Shown: positions 53,083 to 63,223, counted from the first letter of the stretch. The stretch: 64,000 nt of DNA from Paraburkholderia nodosa (GCF_001718195.1 NZ_MCNV01000001.1:62001-126000); one strand, 5' to 3'. A program made the numbers and translations. The notes: generated by a model not told the origin, from the letters alone.

Positions 53083-55890
53083 TCAGTGCGCCTCTTCCCA
53101 GTTCTCGCCCACGCCCACTTCGGCGACGAGCGGCACCTTGAGCTGCGCCACCGAGCACATCAGCTCGGGCAAGCGCTTGCGCACTTCGGCGAGTTCGTCG
53201 CCCGGCACTTCGAGCACGAGTTCATCGTGCACCTGCATGATCATCTTCGTGCCGATCTTGCGTTCGTCGAGCCACTTCTGCACCGCGACCATGGAAAGCT
53301 TGATGAGGTCGGCGGCCGTGCCTTGCATGGGCGCGTTGATGGCGGCGCGCTCGGCGGCCTGGCGGCGCGGGCCGTTGCCGCCGTTGATCTCGGGCAGCCA
53401 CAGGCGGCGCCCGAAGACGGTCTCGACATAGCCGCGCGACTTCGCGTCCATGCGCGTTTCGTCCATATAGCGCGCCACGCCCGGATAGCGCGCGAAATAG
53501 CGGTCGATATAAAGCTTCGCCGCGTCGCGCGTAATGCCGAGATTCGATGCGAGGCCGAACGCGCTCATGCCGTAAATCAGGCCGAAATTGATGACCTTGG
53601 CGATGCGCCGCTGGTCCGCGCTCACTTCGAGCGGCGTGACGCTGAACACCTCGGAAGCCGTGGCGCGGTGAATGTCGTCGCCGCGCGCGAACGCCGCGAG
53701 CAGCGACTCGTCGCCCGAGATATGCGCCATGATGCGCAGTTCGATCTGCGAATAGTCGGCGGAAACGATCTTGTGCCCCGGCGGCGCGATGAACGCCTCG
53801 CGAATGCGCCGGCCTTCGCCTGTGCGCACGGGAATGTTCTGCAGATTCGGATCGTTCGACGCAAGACGGCCCGTGACCGCCACCGCCTGCGCGTAGTTCG
53901 TGTGCACGCGGCCCGTTTGCGCATTCACCATGCGCGGCAGCTTGTCGGTGTACGTGGACTTGAGCTTCGCAAGCCCGCGATGCTCGAGCAGGATCTTGGG
54001 CAGCGGGTAATCTTCGGCGAGCTTTTGCAGCACTTCTTCGTCGGTGGAAGGCGCGCCGCTCGGCGTTTTCTTCACGACCGGCAGCTGCAGCTTCTCGAAG
54101 AAGATCTGGCCGATCTGCTTGGGCGAGCCCAGATTGAATTCGCCGCCCGCGAGCGCATACGCTTCCTCTTCGAGCGCGATGAGCCGCACGGCAATTTCCG
54201 CGCTCTGCTTTTCGAGCCTCTCGGAGTCGATCAGCACACCGTTGCGCTCGATCTTGCGCAGCACGCGCGATGTGGGCAGTTCGATGTTGCGATACACGTG
54301 ATCGAGGCCCTTCTCGGGCGCGATCTGCGGATAGAGCGCGCGATGCAGTTGCAGCGTGACATCGGCGTCTTCGGCAGCGTATTCGGCGGCCCTTTCGAGC
54401 GAGACGTCGTCGAAGCCGATCTGCTGCGCGCCCTTGCCCGCTACCTCTTCGTACTTGATCGTCTTGATGCCCAGATGGCGCAGCGCGAGGCTGTCCATGT
54501 CGTGGCTGCGATGCGATTCGAGCACATACGATTCGAGCAGCGTGTCATGCTCCACCCCATTGAGCTCGATACCGTAGTTCGCGAGCACCTGCTCGTCGTA
54601 CTTCATGTGCTGGCCGACTTTCTTGTGCTTCCCGCTTTCGAGCCAGGGCTTCAGGCGCGCAAGCACTTCGTCCTGCGGCAGTTGATCGGGCGCGTCCGGG
54701 CCGCGATGTGCGAGCGGCACATAGGCGGCCACACCGGGTTCCGTCGAGAACGAGATGCCGACGAGCTTCGCGACCATCGGGTCGAGCGCCGTGGTCTCGG
54801 TGTCGAACGCGGTGAGTTCGGCGGCTTCGATGCGCCTGAGCCACGTGTCGAACTGCGGCCACGTCTGGATCGTTTCGTAATGGCGCGGGGCATCGACGAA
54901 CAGCGCGGGCTGCACGATCGCATCTTTTTCGGGCACGTCGCCCTGGGTCGCGGCGGGCACCGTCTCGCTCTGCTGACTCGCTTCGGTGACTTCGCGCAGC
55001 CAGGTCTTGAAGCCGTGGCGCGCGAAAATATCGCGCAGCTCTTCGCGCGCTTCGGCTCGCGTGGCGAGCGACGCTTCGATCGACTCGAGATGCGGCGTGA
55101 GATCGCAAGCCGTTTCCACCGTGACGAGCTTTCTCGCCATCGGCAGGAAGTCGAGCGCGTCGCGCAGATAGCCGCCCACTGCACCCTTGATTTCATCCGC
55201 ATGCGCGATCACGCCGTCGAGCGAGTCGTATTGCGTGAGCCACTTGACCGCCGTTTTCGGGCCGCACTTGTTCACGCCCGGCACGTTGTCGACGGTGTCG
55301 CCGATGAGCGAGAGATAATCGATGATGCGCTCCGGCGGCACGCCGAACTTGGCGATCACGCCTTCGCGATCGAGCGTTTCATTCGTCATCGTGTTGATGA
55401 GCGTGACGTGGTCTGTCACGAGCTGCGCGAGGTCCTTGTCGCCGGTGGAAACGATGACCTTCATGCCGAGCTTCTCGGCCTGATGCGCGAGCGTGCCGAT
55501 CACGTCGTCGGCCTCCACGCCTTCGATCATCAGCAGCGGCCAGCCGAGCGCGCGCACGGCCGTGTGAATGGGCTCGATTTGTGCAGCGAGCGGCTCGGGC
55601 ATGGAAGGCCGGTTGGCCTTGTACTCGGGGTACCAGTCGTCGCGGAACGTCTTGCCCTTTGCATCGAACACGCACGCGCTATACTCTGCCGTAACGTCCT
55701 TGCGCATGCGACGCAGCATGTTGATGATGCCGTATAGCGCGCCCGTGGGTTCGCCGTCAGGACCGCGCAGATCCGGCATCGCATGGAAGGCCCGATAGAG
55801 GTAGCTAGAACCGTCGACCAGCAGCAGGGTCTTACCTTCCAGCCCGTTTTGTAGCTTCAGCTTTGTATCCACGCGTAGTTCTTCAGGCAT
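53083..55890 (-). CDS. polA: DNA polymerase I
   Basis: About 935 residues from ATG 55890. The 5'-nuclease domain starts at TLLLVDGSSYLYRAFHAMPD and has KGQGDKDLAQLVTDHVTL-like sequence (STGDKDLAQLV). The 3'-5' exonuclease motif LTAFDTETTALDP keeps the Asp-Glu pair, so proofreading should be active. The polymerase motifs A (SADYSQIELRIMAHISGD), B (INFGLIYGMSAFGLA) and C (IMQVHDELVLEVPG) are complete. The first 12 residues are not part of the family, and the start abuts the divergent LOG gene, so an internal GTG (55872) may be the true start. Confidence 0.96.
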   Translation of the reverse strand: MPEELRVDTKLKLQNGLEGKTLLLVDGSSYLYRAFHAMPDLRGPDGEPTGALYGIINMLRRMRKDVTAEYSACVFDAKGKTFRDDWYPEYKANRPSMPEPLAAQIEPIHTAVRALGWPLLMIEGVEADDVIGTLAHQAEKLGMKVIVSTGDKDLAQLVTDHVTLINTMTNETLDREGVIAKFGVPPERIIDYLSLIGDTVDNVPGVNKCGPKTAVKWLTQYDSLDGVIAHADEIKGAVGGYLRDALDFLPMARKLVTVETACDLTPHLESIEASLATRAEAREELRDIFARHGFKTWLREVTEASQQSETVPAATQGDVPEKDAIVQPALFVDAPRHYETIQTWPQFDTWLRRIEAAELTAFDTETTALDPMVAKLVGISFSTEPGVAAYVPLAHRGPDAPDQLPQDEVLARLKPWLESGKHKKVGQHMKYDEQVLANYGIELNGVEHDTLLESYVLESHRSHDMDSLALRHLGIKTIKYEEVAGKGAQQIGFDDVSLERAAEYAAEDADVTLQLHRALYPQIAPEKGLDHVYRNIELPTSRVLRKIERNGVLIDSERLEKQSAEIAVRLIALEEEAYALAGGEFNLGSPKQIGQIFFEKLQLPVVKKTPSGAPSTDEEVLQKLAEDYPLPKILLEHRGLAKLKSTYTDKLPRMVNAQTGRVHTNYAQAVAVTGRLASNDPNLQNIPVRTGEGRRIREAFIAPPGHKIVSADYSQIELRIMAHISGDESLLAAFARGDDIHRATASEVFSVTPLEVSADQRRIAKVINFGLIYGMSAFGLASNLGITRDAAKLYIDRYFARYPGVARYMDETRMDAKSRGYVETVFGRRLWLPEINGGNGPRRQAAERAAINAPMQGTAADLIKLSMVAVQKWLDERKIGTKMIMQVHDELVLEVPGDELAEVRKRLPELMCSVAQLKVPLVAEVGVGENWEEAH

Positions 55891-55891
55891 T

Positions 55892-56659
55892 ATGGACAAG
55901 AGAAAAGTGATTCCGAGTCTGCGTTCACTCGCAGATCAAGAGCGCGCGACGGCCAAGAAGGCGCGCGCATCGTGGCAGATGTTCACGATTATGGCAGAGT
56001 TTATCGAGGCGACCGAGTACCTGTCCGAGATCCGGCCGGCGGTCAGCATCTACGGTTCCGCCCGCCTGAAACCGGAGTCGGAGTACTTTCAGCTCGCCAC
56101 CACCATCGCGCGCAAGGTGTCCGATGCGGGCTTCGCCGTGATCTCCGGCGGCGGCCCCGGCATCATGGAAGCCGCGAACCAGGGCGCGCATGCGGGCAAG
56201 TCGCCTTCCGTCGGCCTGAACATCGAATTGCCGCACGAGCAGTCGGGCAACCAGTGGCAGGACATCTCGCTGCGCTTCCGCCATTTCTTCACGCGCAAGG
56301 TCACGTTCGTGAAGAACTCGGACGCCGTGATCGTCATGCCCGGCGGCTTCGGCACGCTCGACGAACTGGCCGAAGTGCTCACGCTCATCCAGACGAAAAA
56401 GTCGCGTCACGTGCCCATCATTCTGGTGGGCGCCGACTTCTGGAAGGGCCTGCTCGACTGGTTCCGCTCGGCGCTCGTGCCCATGGGTCTCATCAATCCC
56501 GAAGACTTGGACCTGATGCAGGTGATCGACGACCCGGACCAGGTGCTCGAAGCCGTTCTCAAGTTCTACGAAGATGCGGACACCGCCGAAGATACCGGCA
56601 AGGAGCATCCGGCGCGCAGCGACCGCGACTCCGACGAAGACCGGATGTTCTATCTCTGA
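55892..56659 (+). CDS. LOG family protein (TIGR00730)
   Basis: 255 residues. The motifs ISGGGPGIMEAANQGAHAG and MPGGFGTLDELAEVLTLIQ (PGGxGTxxE) are the catalytic signature of LOG enzymes, which split cytokinin riboside 5'-monophosphates or related nucleotides. The N-terminal extension (MDKRKVIPSLRSLADQERATAKKARASWQM) is a conserved feature in Burkholderia homologues, as far as I recall, and supports this start. It is divergent from polA with a single base between the start codons. Confidence 0.93.
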   Translation: MDKRKVIPSLRSLADQERATAKKARASWQMFTIMAEFIEATEYLSEIRPAVSIYGSARLKPESEYFQLATTIARKVSDAGFAVISGGGPGIMEAANQGAHAGKSPSVGLNIELPHEQSGNQWQDISLRFRHFFTRKVTFVKNSDAVIVMPGGFGTLDELAEVLTLIQTKKSRHVPIILVGADFWKGLLDWFRSALVPMGLINPEDLDLMQVIDDPDQVLEAVLKFYEDADTAEDTGKEHPARSDRDSDEDRMFYL

Positions 56660-56748
56660 TGCACCGCTTGCGGCGCAGCGTGCGGATGGCCTGCAGATAA
56701 CGTTTCCGTAGGCCTTCGCACCGCTCGCGCCTCAGCGCATCACTCGCC

Positions 56749-57675
56749 TCATGCTTTCTCCGCGCTTGCGGGCACGCCCGATGCACCGAGCGGCGCCCGC
56801 GCGCTCGCCTGCTCCTCCAGCCAGCGGCAAAACTGCAAGACGAGCGGCGCTTGTGCCACCTCGCGGCGCGCCACCCACCAGTAGCCGCGCGCGTCGAGAT
56901 GCGGCCCCGCGAGCGGCGTGACGAGACGCCCCGACGCGAGTTCGTCGTCGAGCAGCGGCAGCGGGCCGAGTGCAACGCCCAGACCATCCACGGCAGCCTG
57001 CAAAGCCAGATAGAAGTGGTCGAACGACTGCTTCTTGCGGCATTTGGCTTTCACGCCTGCGGCCGCAAGCCAGGTGCGCCACGCATCGGGCCGCGTGTCC
57101 GAATGTAGCAGCACGTGACGCGCAAGATCGCTCGCCTGATGAATCGGCGCGCGCTTGAGCAGCGCTGGACTGCATACCGGCAATTCCATCTCGTCGAGAA
57201 AATGACCGGCCTCGCAGTCGGGCCAGTGGGCCGGACCGCGCCGCACGGCCACGTCGAAGCCTTCGAGCGTCTCGACCGGCGCGTTCGAAGTCGACAGGCG
57301 CAACTCGACGTTCGGCGCGAGGCGCTGAAACTGCGAGAGCCGCGGCAGCAGCCATTTCATCGCGAAGGTAGGCAGCGCGCTCACGCGCAGCACGTGCACC
57401 ACGCCCGTGTCGCGCAGCTGAGTGGTTGCGCGCGCGATGTCGTCGAATGCCGACTGCACGGCGGCGAGGTAGCGCCGCCCGTCCTCGGTCAGCGCGACCC
57501 GCTTGCCGTGCCGGTGAAACACCTGCACGCCGACCCACGCTTCGAGCGCGGCCACCTGCCGGCTAATGGCACCGTGAGTCACATTGAGCTCGCCCGCCGC
57601 AGCGGAAAAGCTGTTGTGCCGTGCAGCGGCTTCGAACGCGCGCAGCGCGGGAAAGGGAGGAAGGGAGCGTGCCAT
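56749..57675 (-). CDS. LysR family transcriptional regulator (GcvA-like)
   Basis: 308 residues. The N-terminal helix-turn-helix is FPALRAFEAAARHNSFSAAAGELNVTHGAISRQVAALE, the GcvA form of LysR. The effector domain follows, with LRVSALPTFAMKWLLPRL near residue 95. It is divergent from the two-gene chromate transporter, with a 100-bp gap, and is the obvious candidate to control it. The C-terminal tail is variable. Confidence 0.92.
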   Translation of the reverse strand: MARSLPPFPALRAFEAAARHNSFSAAAGELNVTHGAISRQVAALEAWVGVQVFHRHGKRVALTEDGRRYLAAVQSAFDDIARATTQLRDTGVVHVLRVSALPTFAMKWLLPRLSQFQRLAPNVELRLSTSNAPVETLEGFDVAVRRGPAHWPDCEAGHFLDEMELPVCSPALLKRAPIHQASDLARHVLLHSDTRPDAWRTWLAAAGVKAKCRKKQSFDHFYLALQAAVDGLGVALGPLPLLDDELASGRLVTPLAGPHLDARGYWWVARREVAQAPLVLQFCRWLEEQASARAPLGASGVPASAEKA

Positions 57676-57775
57676 GCTTGTGAGTGTAGATCACAAGAGC
57701 GCGCCATAGAAATCGTTTTGCCGCGCGCGCGATTGGGCTTAATCTCCGAACTTGCCTCAGAGGTCCCTTCCATTC

Positions 57776-58381
57776 ATGAAACAACCCATTTCATCGCCCG
57801 CCGCAGCCGGACATGGCGCGGACGACGGCCTGCACACGCCGTCGGTACGCGATCTGTTCCTCGGCTTTCTCGGGCTCGGCTTCACGTCGTTTGGCGGTGC
57901 GCTGCCGTTGGCGCGCCGCACCATCGTCGAGCAGCGCCGCTGGCTCACCGCCGGCGAGTTCACCGATCTGCTCGGCCTCTGCCAGTTTTTGCCGGGCGGC
58001 AACGTCATCAATCTCTCGGTCGCGCTCGGCATGCGCTTTCAGGGATGGCGCGGCGCGCTCGCCGGCATCCTCGGCCTGATCGCGGGTCCGTCGCTCGTCG
58101 TGATCGGGCTCGGCGTGCTCTACGAGCGCACGCAAGACGACCCGCACGTGCGGCATCTGTTCGTGGGGCTCGCCGCGGCCGCCGCCGGGCTGCTCGTTTC
58201 GATGGCCCTGAAAATCGTGCTGCCGCTGCGGCGCGATCCGGCCGCGGCCGTCGTCGCTACGTTCGGCTTCGTAGCCATTGCCGTGCTGCGCACGCCGCTC
58301 TTGCCCACCATGCTCGTGCTCACGCCAATCGGCATCGCGCTCGCGGCACGCGCGGCGCGCAAGGAAGGAGGCTCGCGATGA
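57776..58381 (+). CDS. chrA: Chromate transporter, N-terminal half
   Basis: 201 residues from ATG 57776. ChrA family signature: VRDLFLGFLGLGFTSFGGALPLARR, then LTAGEFTDLLGLCQFLPGGNVINLSVALG, followed by several helices. In many bacteria ChrA is a single protein with two homologous halves; here each half is its own gene. The stop overlaps the next start by 4 bp, so the two are translated together. It would export chromate, or a related oxyanion, as a heterodimer in the inner membrane. Confidence 0.92.
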   Translation: MKQPISSPAAAGHGADDGLHTPSVRDLFLGFLGLGFTSFGGALPLARRTIVEQRRWLTAGEFTDLLGLCQFLPGGNVINLSVALGMRFQGWRGALAGILGLIAGPSLVVIGLGVLYERTQDDPHVRHLFVGLAAAAAGLLVSMALKIVLPLRRDPAAAVVATFGFVAIAVLRTPLLPTMLVLTPIGIALAARAARKEGGSR

Positions 58382-58905
58382 GCGCCACACTCGTTGCGCT
58401 CGCCGCGATCTTCGGCCAGCTCTCGCTGCTCGCTTTCGGCGGCGGCAACACGATCCTGCCCGAGATGCAGCGTCAGGTCGTCGAGGTCCACCACTGGATG
58501 CCGGCGAGCGAGTTCAGCGCGCTATTCGCGCTTGCCCAGGCCGCCCCGGGCCCGAACATGATGGTCGTGACGCTGGTGGGCTGGCACGTGGCCGGCTGGG
58601 CAGGCATGCTGGTCACGTCGATTGCGAAGTTCGGGCCGTCGTCGCTCGTCACGATCGCCGCGCTGCATGCATGGGATCGCTTCAAGGACCGCCCGTGGCG
58701 GCGCATCGCGCAAAAGGGCCTCGTGCCGGTGACGGCGGGTCTCGTGGCCGCGAGCGCCGTGCTGATCGCGCGGGCCTCCGATCCATCGTGGATCGCCTGG
58801 GCGATTACCGGCGTGTGCGCCGTGCTCGCGTTTCGCACGAAGATTCATCCGCTGTGGCTGCTTGGCGCGGGAAGTTTGATTGGGCTGACGGGGTTCGGGC
58901 AGTAA
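58378..58905 (+). CDS. chrA: Chromate transporter, C-terminal half
   Basis: 175 residues from ATG 58378. Second ChrA half: LVALAAIFGQLSLLAFGGGNTILPEMQ, then FSALFALAQAAPGPNMMVVTLVGWHVAG, and a set of helices ending LLGAGSLIGLTGFGQ. It overlaps its partner by 4 bp (ATGA). The GGGNTILPEMQ motif is the equivalent of FGGALPLARR in the first half. Confidence 0.92.
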   Translation: MSATLVALAAIFGQLSLLAFGGGNTILPEMQRQVVEVHHWMPASEFSALFALAQAAPGPNMMVVTLVGWHVAGWAGMLVTSIAKFGPSSLVTIAALHAWDRFKDRPWRRIAQKGLVPVTAGLVAASAVLIARASDPSWIAWAITGVCAVLAFRTKIHPLWLLGAGSLIGLTGFGQ

Positions 58906-59003
58906 GCGACGCCGAATGATTCGGCATCCGAATTGATAAAAGGCAACAGCGCAATTCGACAGACTGGCCGGCGCTCACCGCGCGCCGGCCAGCCATCAAG
59001 CGG

Positions 59004-60530
59004 CTACTGGAACGCCACCTCGGCGAAGCTGCGCAATTTCCGGCTATGGAGCTTGTGCAAGCCGTTCGTGCGCAGGATCTCCATCGCCTTCACGCCGATC
59101 TGCAGATGCTGATCGACTTGCGCGCGATAGAACGAATCGGCCATGCCCGGCAGCTTGAGTTCGCCGTGCAGCGGCTTGTCGGACACGCACAGCAAGGTGC
59201 CATACGGCACGCGAAAGCGGAATCCGTTCGCGGCAATGGTTGCGCTTTCCATGTCGAGCGCGATCGCGCGGCTTTGCGAGAGGCGTTGCACCGGCTCGCG
59301 ATGATCGCGCAGCTCCCAGTTGCGGTTGTCGACGCTCGCCACCGTCCCCGTGCGCATCACGCGCTTGAGTTCCACACCGTCGAGCTTCGTGACCTCCGCG
59401 ACCGCGCGCTCGAGCGCGAGTTGCACTTCGGCGAGCGCCGGAATCGGCACCCACAGCGGCAAGTCGGCGTCGAGCACGTGATCCTCGCGCACATAGCCGT
59501 GCGCGAGCACGTAGTCGCCCAGACGCTGCGTGTTGCGCAAGCCCGCGCAGTGGCCAAGCATGATCCACGCATGCGGACGCAGCACGGCAATGTGGTCGGT
59601 GATCGTCTTCGCGTTCGAAGGTCCCACACCGATGTTGATCATCGTGATACCGCTGCCGTCCGCACGCTTGAGGTGGTAGGCCGGCATTTGCGGCAGGCGC
59701 GCGGGCGCCGTGCCTTCGTCGTCCTGTTCGCCCAGGTTCGCGTTGTAGGTGACCACGTCGCCGGGCTCGACGAACGAGGTGTATTCGCTGCGATAGTTGC
59801 GCAGGTCCGCGTCGTCGGTATGCGCCATCATCGCGCGGCCGAGCTTCACGAACTCGTCGATATAGAACTGGTAGTTCGTGTAGAGCACGTAGTTCTGCAC
59901 GTGCGTGGGCGACGTGGCCGTGTAGTGCCTGAGCCGATGCAGCGAAAAGTCCACGCGCGGCGCGGTGAAGAGCGCAAGCGGATGCGGCTCGCCGGGCTCC
60001 GGCTCGAAGGTGCCGTTCACGATGCGGTCGTCGAGCTGCGCGAGATCGGGCGTATCGAACACGTCGCGCATGGCGAAGAGGCGCTCGCGGTCGAGATCGC
60101 CTTCGAGGTGGATGCCTTCGGCGAACGCGAAGTGCACGGGAATCGGCTGATCCGACACGCCCACTTCGATGCCCACATGATGGTTCTTCGCCAGCAGACG
60201 CAACTGCTCGCGGTAGTAATTGCCGAAAAGATCGGGCCGCGTCACCGTGGTCTCGAACACGCCGGGGCCCGCCACGAAACCGTACGAGCGGCGCGAGTCG
60301 ATATGCGTGTTGACGTTGGTGCGGATGCGCACGAACGGGTAGCACGCGCGCACACGGCGCTCGAATGCCTCGCCGCGGCGATAGCGCGCAAACGCATCGC
60401 GCAGGAACGACGTATTCGCTTCGTAGATGCTCGAGAGGCGCGCCACGGCGTCGGCGGCGTCTTCGAAAAACTCGTCCGGGAAGTCGTGCGCCGGCGTCAT
60501 GAGGGGCCGCAGGTAGCTATCGTTGTTCAT
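59004..60530 (-). CDS. amn: AMP nucleosidase
   Basis: 508 residues from ATG 60530 (MNNDSYLRPLMTPAHDFPDE). The N-terminal part is the Amn-specific domain. The C-terminal nucleoside phosphorylase-like domain has TMINIGVGPSNAKTITDHIAVLRPHAW, and RAIALDMESATIAANGFRF with the catalytic region. It hydrolyses AMP to adenine and ribose 5-phosphate and so lowers the adenylate pool. No operon partner. Confidence 0.95.
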   Translation of the reverse strand: MNNDSYLRPLMTPAHDFPDEFFEDAADAVARLSSIYEANTSFLRDAFARYRRGEAFERRVRACYPFVRIRTNVNTHIDSRRSYGFVAGPGVFETTVTRPDLFGNYYREQLRLLAKNHHVGIEVGVSDQPIPVHFAFAEGIHLEGDLDRERLFAMRDVFDTPDLAQLDDRIVNGTFEPEPGEPHPLALFTAPRVDFSLHRLRHYTATSPTHVQNYVLYTNYQFYIDEFVKLGRAMMAHTDDADLRNYRSEYTSFVEPGDVVTYNANLGEQDDEGTAPARLPQMPAYHLKRADGSGITMINIGVGPSNAKTITDHIAVLRPHAWIMLGHCAGLRNTQRLGDYVLAHGYVREDHVLDADLPLWVPIPALAEVQLALERAVAEVTKLDGVELKRVMRTGTVASVDNRNWELRDHREPVQRLSQSRAIALDMESATIAANGFRFRVPYGTLLCVSDKPLHGELKLPGMADSFYRAQVDQHLQIGVKAMEILRTNGLHKLHSRKLRSFAEVAFQ

Positions 60531-60745
60531 CTTCGTTCGCCTCTCCGTTTGATGGGTCCACATTACCACGGAAGGTGCGACTTTCTGGCGACGGACCTGG
60601 CCGCGCCGAGGGCTTTTGGAGCACCCGCCGCGACAGCGCTGCGAGCGCCGCGCACCGCCCGCCGGGCGCGGGCCGCAGCGCTTGAGCGACATGGGGCAAA
60701 GCGCCCGGATTTGCTAGAATTGGGGCATCCCATCGGAGAATGACC

Positions 60746-61153
60746 ATGAAGTCGCACCTTCTTGCCGCCGTCGCGGTGACGCTCGCTTTCAGCGGGGTCG
60801 CCATGGCCGCGCCGGCCGACGACGCAAAGACCGCCGTCGAGGCACAATCCGCGCAATCGGAGAACGAACGCGCGGGCCTGCCCGATCTGGCTGCGATCAA
60901 CAACAAGCCGGCCGCACGCGTCACCTCGAAGGTCGACATCAACGACGTGCCGCGCGTGCCCAGCTATCACGAAGTGAGCCCGAACGGCACCGAAATCACC
61001 GAGTTCCGCGACAAGGGCAAGCCCGTCGAGATCAACGTGCATTCGAACTTCGGCACGCGCTACACGATGAGCGCGAACCCCGACACCTCGCCGCAAGTGC
61101 GCAACAACGGCCAGGCCAGCACGCGCCTGCCGTCGATCAACCTGCATTACTGA
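60746..61153 (+). CDS. Exported DUF2782 family protein
   Basis: 135 residues from ATG 60746, chosen because GGAG stands seven bases upstream; ATG 60740 is too close. A signal peptide (HLLAAVAVTLAFSGVAMA) is cleaved after AMAA. The C-terminal part carries the DUF2782 pattern NGTEITEFRDKGKPVEINVHSNFGTRYTM. In Pseudomonas this family lies beside polA and thrB; here it precedes thrB at 173 bp, which supports the identification. Function unknown. Confidence 0.85.
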   Translation: MKSHLLAAVAVTLAFSGVAMAAPADDAKTAVEAQSAQSENERAGLPDLAAINNKPAARVTSKVDINDVPRVPSYHEVSPNGTEITEFRDKGKPVEINVHSNFGTRYTMSANPDTSPQVRNNGQASTRLPSINLHY

Positions 61154-61161
61154 GCCATCCG

Positions 61162-61195
61162 GGCGCGCGCATGCCTTTGTTGGGCATGCCCGCGC
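61162..61195 (+). terminator. Imperfect hairpin after the DUF2782 gene
   Basis: A 14-bp stem with one mismatch (GGCGCGCGCATGCC against GGCATGCCCGCGCC) follows the stop by 8 bp. No T-run follows, so it is at most a weak terminator. Confidence 0.4.
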
Positions 61196-61326
61196 CAACG
61201 CCATGTGCGCCGCCCCATGAGCCGGGCCGCGGCCATCGCGCCTGAGCCGGACACGCCTGCAAGCCCCTCGGGCAGCACCTCGCAGCGTTCGCCGACCCGC
61301 CATTACCAATCAACCGACCTTCTTGC

Positions 61327-62334
61327 ATGGCCGTCTTCACCGCTGTCACCGACCAAGAGCTTGCCCAATGGCTGCGCGACTACGATCTCGGCGATGTCGT
61401 CGAATTTCGCGGCATCCAGTCCGGCATTGAGAACAGCAACTTCTTCCTGACGACGACGCGCGGCGAATACGTCCTGACGATCTTCGAAAAGCTGACGGCC
61501 GAACAACTGCCGTTCTACCTCGACCTGATGCGGCACCTCGCCTCGCATCGGGTGCCGGTACCCGACCCCATGCCGCGCAAGGACGGCGCGCTCTTCGGCC
61601 TGCTGCACGGCAAGCCCGCGGCCATCGTCTCGAAGCTCGAAGGCAAGCCCGAACTCGCGCCCGGCGTGGAGCACTGCGCGGAAGTGGGCCAGATGCTCGC
61701 GCGTATGCACCTGGCGGGCCGCGACTACCGCGGCGACCAGCCGAATCTGCGCAGCCTTTCATGGTGGGAAGAAACGGTGCCGACGGTGCTGCCGTTTCTG
61801 GACGACGCCCAGCGCACCCTCCTCACGAGCGAACTCGACCATCAGCGCGCATTCTTCGGCTCGGCCGACTACGCGGCGCTGCCGGGCGGTCCGTGCCACT
61901 GCGACCTGTTCCGCGACAACGCGATGTTCGCGCACTCGCACCCGGCGCCGGGCCACGAAGTTCGGCTGGGCGGCTTCTTCGACTTCTATTTCGCCGGCTG
62001 CGACAAGTGGCTCTTCGACGTGGCCGTGACCGTGAACGACTGGTGCGTCGACCTCGCCACCGGCAAGCTCGACGCGGCGCGCGCCGACGCGCTCCTGCGC
62101 GCCTACCAGACCGTGCGCCCATTCACGCCCGAGGAAACGCGGCACTGGATGGACATGCTGCGCGCAGGCGCGTACCGCTTTTGGGTCTCGCGCCTGTATG
62201 ATTTCCACCTGCCGCGCTCGGCCGAACTGCTCAAGCCGCACGATCCCGGCCACTTCGAGCGCATCCTGCGCGAGCGCCTCGCCGGCAGCGAGGCGGGTTC
62301 CCATCACGCCTTGCCCCATCGCCCATGCAACTAA
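61327..62334 (+). CDS. thrB: Homoserine kinase (ThrB, APH-fold type)
   Basis: 335 residues. The N-terminal kinase lobe starts [41 protein letters not shown]. The catalytic loop is [12 protein letters not shown] (His-x-Asp-x4-Asn) near residue 195, and the metal-binding Asp follows in [18 protein letters not shown]. It phosphorylates homoserine for threonine synthesis. Unlike GHMP-type ThrB of E. coli, this class is related to aminoglycoside kinases, as usual in beta-proteobacteria. The 3' end overlaps the next gene by 10 bp. Confidence 0.96.
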   Translation: MAVFTAVTDQELAQWLRDYDLGDVVEFRGIQSGIENSNFFLTTTRGEYVLTIFEKLTAEQLPFYLDLMRHLASHRVPVPDPMPRKDGALFGLLHGKPAAIVSKLEGKPELAPGVEHCAEVGQMLARMHLAGRDYRGDQPNLRSLSWWEETVPTVLPFLDDAQRTLLTSELDHQRAFFGSADYAALPGGPCHCDLFRDNAMFAHSHPAPGHEVRLGGFFDFYFAGCDKWLFDVAVTVNDWCVDLATGKLDAARADALLRAYQTVRPFTPEETRHWMDMLRAGAYRFWVSRLYDFHLPRSAELLKPHDPGHFERILRERLAGSEAGSHHALPHRPCN

Positions 62335-63128
62335 TTGAAGTCCCCGCGAAGACGGGCTACATCTGGTTCCGCCAGGGTATCTGGCTGTTCCGCCGCAATC
62401 CGCTCGCGTTTCTCACGCTGTTTTTCGCCTATTTGCTGGCGATGACGCTGATTTCCGCCATTCCCGTGATCGGCGGCGTGCTGCCACTGCTGTTCGTGCC
62501 CGGCGTGGCCGTCGGCTTCATGGCGGCGTGCCGCAACACGATCGCGGGCAAACCGGTGTTCCCGACCATTCTGATCGACGGCTTTCGTTCGTACGGCAGC
62601 AACGTGGCGAAGCAACTGCTGGTGCTCGGGGCGATTTACGTGGGGGCGATGTTGCTGGTGCTGGCCGCGTCTGCGTTCGTGGACGGCGGCGCGCTATTGC
62701 GGCTGATGACGATCGGCGGCGACCTCGACGCGCAAGCGCTCGCCAACAGCGACGTGCCGCTCGCGGTGCTTGCTTCGCTGCTCTGCTACGTGCCGGTGTC
62801 GATGCTGTTCTGGTTTGCGCCCGTGCTCACGGCGTGGCACGACGTGCCGCCCGTGAAGGCCCTGTTCTTCAGCATCGTGAGCTGCTGGCGCAACAAGGGC
62901 GCGTTCATGGTGTATGGGGCGCTGTGGTTCGCCGTCTCGACGGTCGTATCGATCGGCCTGTCGACGCTGCTGCGCGCGCTCGGCGCCGGCGACTTCACGG
63001 TGGCGATCCTGATGCCCGCGCTCATCATCGTGACGACGATGCTCTATTGCTCGTTCTACGCGACCTATCGCGGCTGCTTTGGCGTGCAGGAAAAGCAGGC
63101 CGCGGAAATGCCGGACTCGGGACGCTGA
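62325..63128 (+). CDS. BPSS1780-type inner-membrane protein
   Basis: 267 residues with about six transmembrane helices (for example [51 protein letters not shown], and [23 protein letters not shown]). The opening [26 protein letters not shown] is typical of a beta-proteobacterial family named after BPSS1780. Function unknown. It is coupled to thrB by a 10-bp overlap and ends in a strong terminator. Confidence 0.88.
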   Translation: MQLIEVPAKTGYIWFRQGIWLFRRNPLAFLTLFFAYLLAMTLISAIPVIGGVLPLLFVPGVAVGFMAACRNTIAGKPVFPTILIDGFRSYGSNVAKQLLVLGAIYVGAMLLVLAASAFVDGGALLRLMTIGGDLDAQALANSDVPLAVLASLLCYVPVSMLFWFAPVLTAWHDVPPVKALFFSIVSCWRNKGAFMVYGALWFAVSTVVSIGLSTLLRALGAGDFTVAILMPALIIVTTMLYCSFYATYRGCFGVQEKQAAEMPDSGR

Positions 63129-63163
63129 CCGGCGGCGCGGTAGTCCTTCAAAGTCAAAACGCA

Positions 63164-63189
63164 AAAACGGCGCCTTTTGGCGCCGTTTT
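63164..63189 (+). terminator. Terminator after the BPSS1780-type gene
   Basis: AAAACGGCGCC and GGCGCCGTTTT pair perfectly around a TTTT loop and are followed by TCATTTTG. The A-rich left arm lets it also serve the convergent DUF3563 gene. Confidence 0.87.
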
Positions 63190-63223
63190 CATTTTGCCCC
63201 GTTAGCGGGGGCTGCATTCCTGC

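Noticed and set aside
52864..55737. 957-codon plus-strand frame opposite polA
   Set aside because: The complete polA motifs lie on the minus strand; this frame is a GC-driven mirror.
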